Source: Isoperla grammatica (lineage: Eukaryota > Arthropoda > Insecta > Plecoptera > Perlodidae). Taken from it: a stretch of DNA of 64,000 nucleotides. Position 1 is the first letter of the stretch, and each line of letters starts with the position of its first letter. Made by a program: the position numbers and the translations under genes. The stretch spans positions 41,471,461 to 41,535,460 of the forward strand of contig OX246743.1 of NCBI GenBank assembly GCA_945910005.1, in the 5' to 3' direction. The notes beneath the pieces are model-generated. The model had not been told where the DNA came from and searched no databases. It was given only the letters and a program-made list of their open reading frames with translations. This document shows positions 58,701 to 64,000 of the stretch, in pieces.

Positions 58701-59127
58701 GGTTTAGCCGCGGTCGCTTAGCCGGTTCCCATACGAACACCGAAGTTAAGCAACTTCGGGCTAGGTCAGGAGGTGGATGGGTGACCATTCTCCTCTGAAA
58801 CACTAGTTACCGTTGGTAAGAGCAGATTTGAGGGTTCGAAAGCTTGTGTAACAGCTTCGTTCTTCTCGTCAATTGCTCAGCAGTCCAGGTTAGTGGAGGA
58901 ACCTATATGACTGGTCAAAGGTACACCGTTCTTTCGGATGGGACGTAAAGCTGTGGTCCCCTTGGTACTTTTCGACAGGAGTAGGCTACGTGCCGGTATA
59001 CCGGGTTTCCCCTCCTCCCTTCTTCGTCATCACGCATCGTTGTTAATCATCCGTTGTTATATACTGGTCACTGTTAAATGGCATAAAATGTTGTATGGGG
59101 CAAATTCATAAATAAATAAATAAATGT
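58701..59127 (+). mobile_element. 5S-rRNA-derived SINE (SINE3-type)
   Basis: 58741-58788 reads CCGAAGTTAAGCAACTTCGGGC, then AGGTCAGGAGGTGGATGGGTGACC, the internal control region of 5S rRNA (A-box region AGTTAAGCAAC.TCGGGC and C-box GGATGGGTGACC). The body has CAGCAGTCCAGG, CGGATGGGACGTAAAGCTGTGG and CCGGTATACCGGG; the end is ATAAATAAATAAATAAATG. It is therefore a Pol III-type retroposon of the 5S-derived class, not a 5S gene, since the 5S part is incomplete and degenerate. Confidence 0.85.
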
Positions 59128-59239
59128 TGGCAATGTCGTTGCAGTGGTCGTGTGTACGACGGTAATACCTCGTATTACCTACACTTAGTATCGCACTTAC
59201 GCATGCGCATACACCACATTACATGGGAACAAGTAATAA

Positions 59240-59241
<2 letters not shown>

Positions 59242-59273
<32 letters not shown>
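59242..59273 (+). repeat. (CT)n microsatellite
   Basis: A run of 15-16 CT units. Confidence 0.95.
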
Positions 59274-59276
<3 letters not shown>

Positions 59277-59423
59277 CATCTCGCATACCTCGGAAACCAG
59301 TTTCGATATTCTTCGTGAATACTAATAACTATTTACTATTTACTTACACCCACTTTAGGTTTAATTGCTACTCTTCTCTGGCTAGTATGTCGTAAACTAT
59401 GCAGTGGAAACGAAGATAATGCA

Positions 59424-59720
59424 TTGTTGTTGGATCATTGGCAAGATTATAATATATTTAGCAAGGTGATTATGTTCTTTAAAAGCTATGCTGTATATAT
59501 AGCTGTAGTGTGCATGTGTGAGATTAGGTTTCGAGTCTATTCGATACTAATTTCAAAGATAGCGAAAACGATCTCACTAGAAAAGCTTAAGGTAAAATGC
59601 AGGATCTTTGTTCAGACGTTAATACAAACCAGCGTAATATGTTTTGTCATGGTGCTTGTTGTGAAGATAGAACGTATTTTCGCAAGGTTTTTGGCTCATT
59701 ATTATAAAATGTTTGCATAG
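59424..59720 (+). CDS. unrecognised open frame, 98 codons, with (AAAT)n after it
   Basis: A hydrophobic, basic product with apparent membrane-like stretches (around residues 20-32 and 70-85). An (AAAT)n run at 59763-59805 follows about 40 bp after the stop, which raises the option that this is part of a retroposon 3' end. I recognise no family. Confidence 0.15.
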   Translation: MLLDHWQDYNIFSKVIMFFKSYAVYIAVVCMCEIRFRVYSILISKIAKTISLEKLKVKCRIFVQTLIQTSVICFVMVLVVKIERIFARFLAHYYKMFA

Positions 59721-59764
59721 CCTAGTTTAATCAGTTTTTATAACTGAATAGGATGGACATTATA

Positions 59765-59803
<39 letters not shown>

Positions 59804-59805
59804 AA

Positions 59806-60785
59806 TAAAGTTTCTCTTTCGATCTAGAAGCTTTGTGTTCTAGTCAAATAAATGTGACATCTGATAAATGAATCAGATCAGGTATACGTACGTGTTACAC
59901 AGACAGTTGGACATACGTGCACAACAACAAAATCGTTTCACTAGAAAGTAAAGTTTTTGTGATGAACTTGACTTTCTGCATCGTTCATTGTTTTAAAAAA
60001 TCTGTTTGGTTTAAAACGAGCTTTACTGTGGAAACGGTATAGCTTTATCGAATTAGAAAAATTGCAAAATAATTCGCGTTTACAAATTATGTTGTCTGTT
60101 TTCCAATATTTCTCATAAATAAAGAGATTTGGAAATGAAGGAATGTCTTAGTATAGATAAAAACTATGCTTGAACATTCTTCAAAGAAGTTCCAAAGGTT
60201 CTAATGAAATTACAAAACGATGCTTTAATTTCCAATGTATGTAAATAGATTCAACAATAAGTGTTTTCCCCCACCTTGTAAATTATCACCTGTTCATATT
60301 ATTATTGTTCATACGTCTTCAGTGTGCACACAGCAAACGTGTGATTTCTCCTCACAATTGCTGCATAGCACATAAAGAAACAGCGACAGGATATGAGCAT
60401 GGCCGATTTATGTTTGAAAAAGCTCAATTCCCGTAGCTAGCTATATAATAATCTAATCGTGTCACTCTCAACTCAGCTAACTAACGAACGCTTCATTCAT
60501 GGTTTTATATGATTCCGTCTTGAATCGGATGCCCGAGTATTGCGTCATTGCGCTATTCATAGTGAATTAGCAACATCGCTTTTCAGCGGCATCGTGGGCG
60601 ACTCGACGTCTAGTCTGGCTATGGTGCGACATCCGTGGCGACATTCCCAGAAATTGAAGGAATCTTTCCGCATTACTTCTATATCTGGCGGTTTATTAGA
60701 AATGTTGACGTTTGTTGATATTTGCGGTAGTTGTCGTGACATTTTTATGAAACAGTTGCAATGTTTTCGTTATTTCGTCGCCATA
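59806..60785. other. unassigned; 88-codon frame
   Basis: A frame at 60540-60806 (+) has no recognised domain; it overlaps an open frame on the opposite strand. Confidence 0.3.
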
Positions 60786-61075
60786 GACAAGATAGAAGGG
60801 AAATGACGAATGAAACAAATCACTGACCACGATTGGTCACATTTGTTGAAACTGTGGTCATGATAGAACAGTCACCAAAACCTTTGGTAATCGAACATTT
60901 GTAAATGTAATGTTAATAGTCCGGAACGGTTTAATTTCTTTAAAAATTTGTCAGCATTCGCAAAATAGAAGTGAAATTACGTATTAGGTCACTATAATCG
61001 CGATTAGTCACATTTGTTGCACAAACAATGAAATAATCGTCAAATTTATCTGATAATTGAACTGTTGCAATGTAC
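60786..61075 (+). repeat. imperfect ~170-bp direct repeat
   Basis: About 60786-60910 and 60958-61075 share A(A/G)ATAGAAG(G/T)GAAAT, CGATTGGTCACATTTGTTG / CGATTAGTCACATTTGTTG and TAATTGAAC/TAATCGAAC. Diverged. Confidence 0.6.
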
Positions 61076-61724
61076 TTACGCGTGCACTTTTCACTAAAGA
61101 TAAGACACAATGAAAAGGCCGTCTTCCTATCACGATTAGTGACGCGAGTTAAATCGAACAAAAAACCTTACATTTGTCACGTTTTTCCGTCCGTTGTGTT
61201 AATAAATGATTTAGACTTTGCACAGCTAAATATTTCAGCTTCTTTTCAGATTTGTTGTGAAATCTTGAGTGTTAGCTATTTTTGTTATTTGTTTGATAAT
61301 GGAAATGTTACATACGCTTCTAGAATAAAATGTTTTATCAGTGCAAAGTGCAATCACATTATATATGTTTACATAAACTAGAACAGAAATAAGAAGCTTT
61401 CGTAGACATTTTCCCATAACAAGAGTGTATAATTTGTGCTAGTATACTTGGTATGATATTTCTAGCACCTATTCATCCCATCTATCTATATACAGGATAT
61501 GGGATACAAATGTAGTGTAATGAGTTTAAATCTAGACGCTTCTATGTACAGTGGGGTACTATGTGCATTACACAGAAAGTTTAGAATATTGACAAGATAG
61601 AAATATAGCCTCATGACAGTAGTCTTATTTTACATAGACAGAAACATGCCAATAGACTAAGGTTTGTTCGCGGTTCGCTGTTGTTGCAAATACGGAAAAC
61701 TGCAGGCCTATCTTTTCGTTGGGA
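61076..61724. other. unassigned
   Basis: The 103-codon frame at 61070-61381 (+) is unrecognised. Confidence 0.3.
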
Positions 61725-61852
61725 AGTGACCGTTTTGGCAACACTGTTCGTTGTGTTTCATCTATATAGAGAATGTCCCCTTATAGGTGATCGTTTTGGC
61801 AACACTGGTCGTTGTGTTTCATCTATATAGAGAATGTCCCTTGATAGGAATC
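61725..61852 (+). repeat. ~63-bp tandem duplication
   Basis: Two near-identical copies of CGTTTTGGCAACACTG(T/G)TCG plus TTGTGTTTCATCTATATAGAG and AATGTCCC. Confidence 0.92.
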
Positions 61853-62061
61853 ATGTCCACGCTCGCTCGTGACGCGGCTTAATATAGCTTTGAGTGATTT
61901 TAAATTGACCCACATAAGATAACGTGGAGGCCGGCGAACAGATTCCCACAGCATTCATCTTCAAGCTAGCGGCGGCCAATCACAGCCTTGATATTCCTTC
62001 ACGTGACGTCACGGACATTGTTGGCGCGTACATTAGGTTTAGCAGTTCCTACACATAGCTC

Positions 62062-62187
62062 CGGTAGAGATGGCTCAGCGGTAAGACGCGATACTCTAAT
62101 TCGGGAGGTCGCCGGTTCGATCCACCTGACTGAACGTTTTTTCCGAGGTTTTCCTCAGTCGTAAAGGCAAATGCTGGGATTGCAACA
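62062..62187 (+). mobile_element. tRNA-derived SINE, copy 3, truncated
   Basis: Same head as 43789-44061 in plus orientation (ATGGCTCAGCGGTAAGACGC and GTCGCCGGTTCGAT), with a short deletion after the B box. It continues through TTCCGAGGTTTTCCTCAGTC and stops at AATGCTGGGATTG, where MITE B sequence begins. The body and tail are missing. Confidence 0.85.
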
Positions 62188-62188
62188 T

Positions 62189-62405
62189 AAACAAACTCTT
62201 TTGTCTCGATTACCCTTTTAATCATTTACAAAAGCATACAATAATCATTTTCATACACTTTATCGGGGGACGTGTTAAAACTTGTCATATTTCCCCGTAA
62301 ACAATATTATTCGTTTTCTATTCACTGCTAAATGAAACTTGAAATAGTACTATTATAGGTGGCCTCCAATATGGCCGATGTGACATCACGTGAATACTCC
62401 CTATA
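62189..62405. mobile_element. MITE family B, copy 4, right half only
   Basis: Matches the right ~220 bp of 44781-45153 (CACTTTATCGGGGG, TTTCCCCGTAAACAATATTA, CACGTGAATACTCCCTATA). Fused directly to the truncated SINE, so a deletion removed the SINE tail and the left half of the MITE in one event. Confidence 0.85.
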
Positions 62406-62418
62406 GTGCAGGTGACAA

Positions 62419-62691
62419 AATGATATTCAACATCTATAGTAGGCTAGATCACCAGTCCCCCAACCTTCCACTGAGTAGCAAGCGTAGCGATTTGAGGCCA
62501 TTTTGAAATGGGCAATTTACATGTTAATTTGGACCTTTTAGTACTGCTAGCGCTGCCAATGGCAGAAAGTCGCATTAGAAACTCCTATTCCCGCCTGTGT
62601 TATTTGCCCATTTCAAGATGGCATCAAATTGACACGTTTGTGGCTGCTAGGCTGCGCATCTAGCCTACTATAGCTGTTGAAGAATATCATT
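62419..62691. mobile_element. hairpin MITE, unassigned family
   Basis: About 273 bp with inverted ends AATGATATTC, AACATCTATAGTAGGCTAGAT and ATCTAGCCTACTATAGCTGTT, GAATATCATT. Further in, TTTTGAAATGGGCAA pairs with TTGCCCATTTCAAGA. No clear target duplication. Lies 14 bp after MITE B. Confidence 0.8.
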
Positions 62692-62912
62692 GGGTAGTGA
62701 GTAGCTGTGCACAGCCTTGTTGGTTGTTGCTAGCGGCGATGGCGGCAGCACGGTAGCCGAGCGAGTATATTAGCGGGATAATCGCAGCTTTGTTGTGATG
62801 ACTTCATGTTGTGCAGGCGTTGCCCGGCGGTCTACTTTCAATTATGTGCGGCGCCGTGTTGGTTCGGTCGCTTGTTCGTTCGCGTGCAAGAACCGAGACG
62901 TTGCTCTGATTC
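62692..62912. other. unassigned
   Basis: CpG-containing sequence, no feature recognised. Confidence 0.35.
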
Positions 62913-62955
62913 CAGTGGCGTAACTACGGCTCCAGGCCTCCCCCCCGCTCGACAA
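62913..62955 (+). mobile_element. hAT MITE end fragment
   Basis: CAGTGGCGTAACTACGG followed by a C-run (CCTCCCCCCCG), the typical end of a hAT-like MITE; no partner end within a few hundred bp. Confidence 0.5.
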
Positions 62956-62989
62956 TACAAATATGATTCTAATGTGGATTCAATTCCAT

Positions 62990-63322
62990 CACTTCTTGTC
63001 TTAGGAATAAGTAAACGGTGACTTTGGAGCCGTCCTAGCAACGAAGCACTCAATAAATTCAAAGTTGTTCTGAATCGGCCTTGTTGATTCTGGCATTTGT
63101 CCGCAGGTGTTCGCACTGTCCAATCACTGATTCATATGTTTCGTATTTTAAATATCGTTCTTTGATTGGTTATCGCTCACTCGGCGATGGTGTTCGAAGC
63201 CTACACACACAACAGGTTTGGTTTAGTCACTTTAAATTAAAGTCCCCCACTGCAAATCAGTTTAGTTACTGAGTGGGTAGACTCTAAATGTGAATTTATT
63301 TATTTATTTATTTATTTATGAT
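62990..63322 (+). mobile_element. TTTA-tailed retroposon, copy 2 (long)
   Basis: Covers the same ~310 bp as 11331-11645, ending with a clean TTTA tail. ACACACAAC is inserted after AGCCTAC relative to copy 1. A conserved minus-strand reading frame shared with copy 1 is due to sequence identity alone. Confidence 0.87.
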
Positions 63323-64000
63323 TTATCTGATTTACCTTAGGTTTCGCCAAACGTTTAGTCCCGATATTTTTCTGCAAACAAATATGGCGACCTTGTTGAA
63401 AATATGGTACGTAACTATAAACCGATAGTATTTACTGCGAGATTAACAAAGTTTGGTGTATTGGGACCTTAGCATTGTTTTGTTTTTTAAGCTTTTTCAC
63501 AAAATCTTCGACCTTGTCATATACTTAAATTTTGGAATTATCTCACGTACGTTAAGTAGACATAATCGGTTACTTTTACGCTGATTTATTGTTGACGTAA
63601 TGTTCAAGAATGTTTACTGTAATATCTCGTGTTAATCTTAATAGAAAAAAATTAAAAAACTGGCAAAATAATTTCATCCTAAAATTACTCTAAAACTTGT
63701 TCTCGTCCGTGATTTCTCGTCCTAAATTGTAGTACGATTATGGCGCGGCGTCGTGCCTTACACGCAAAACTTGTAGAGTCATGCACAAGGATGCATGTGC
63801 AAGAGCTTATCTCATACACTCGAAACTGCATTTTTTCGATACTTGTCTCGATAAATTCGCCAAGTTAATGTCCGTCGTTATTTTTATGTTTAATAAAATG
63901 TATACTAACAATGTACGTTTTGCATAACCTTTTTTTTTGCGATATACCGGTTTGGTAAAATTTTTTCCCATGATCCATTTCGTGTATAGGCCTATCCTGT
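63323..64000. other. unassigned
   Basis: No recognised feature at the right end of the window. Confidence 0.35.

Noticed and set aside
58701..58800. 5S rRNA gene
   Set aside because: Only the internal region matches; it is degenerate and is followed by a SINE body and AAAT tail.

Overview
The window looks like intergenic or intronic DNA of an invertebrate animal. It is AT-rich with CpG-dense patches, and it carries 5S-rRNA-derived and tRNA-derived SINEs, LINE 3' ends with TATC or TTTA tails, hAT and PIF/Harbinger-like MITEs, and very large foldback structures. I cannot name the species or phylum. I found no intact, recognisable host protein-coding gene, rRNA or functional tRNA. The longest open frames are either periodic frames inside tandem repeats or unrecognised frames up to 164 codons. 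This is a transposon-dominated region, and nearly all supported annotation concerns repeats. Layout: 0.5-4.5 kb is a giant inverted repeat (arms about 1.92 kb, spacer 186 bp) whose arms each contain a smaller palindrome. Beside it lies a 56-bp satellite with about 20 units, most carrying a CACGTG E-box, that runs up to a TATA-like box (4.6-5.9 kb). Two back-to-back TTA-flanked hairpin MITEs lie at 8.0-8.4 kb and another at 12.9 kb. Two MITE families called A and B here lie side by side at 13.9-15.6 kb. A LINE 3' end with a frameshifted reverse-transcriptase C-terminus is at 16.0-16.5 kb. A hAT-like MITE is at 18.3 kb, and tandem arrays lie at 21.5-22.2 and 25.2-25.6 kb. A second foldback occupies 25.7-28.7 kb, built from ~333-bp direct units, followed by a 23-bp satellite (29.0-29.7 kb). 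The most striking object is at 30,937-39,834: an ~8.9-kb element bounded by an identical 11-bp target duplication. Its arms of about 2.05 and 2.24 kb are mostly 135-bp tandem repeats. Inside is a diverged second inverted repeat around a decayed coding segment, with further insertions nested within it. This is the architecture of Drosophila Foldback (FB) elements. The right third (40-64 kb) is lower in repeat density. It contains a hAT MITE with a perfect 8-bp target duplication (42.1-42.6 kb), a tRNA-derived SINE that split a ~95-bp tandem array (43.7-44.3 kb), a second A+B MITE pair (44.5-45.2 kb), a second SINE copy, and a weak LINE ORF1-like relic. It also has a CpG-dense possible first exon (47.6-48.0 kb), a CTA-flanked MITE (54.6 kb), a 5S-derived SINE (58.7-59.1 kb), and a cluster of SINE, MITE and hAT fragments at 62-63.3 kb. 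The elements do not form a pathway. What unites them is inverted and tandem amplification: three independent foldbacks whose arms contain direct repeats, two of them with simple satellites nearby.
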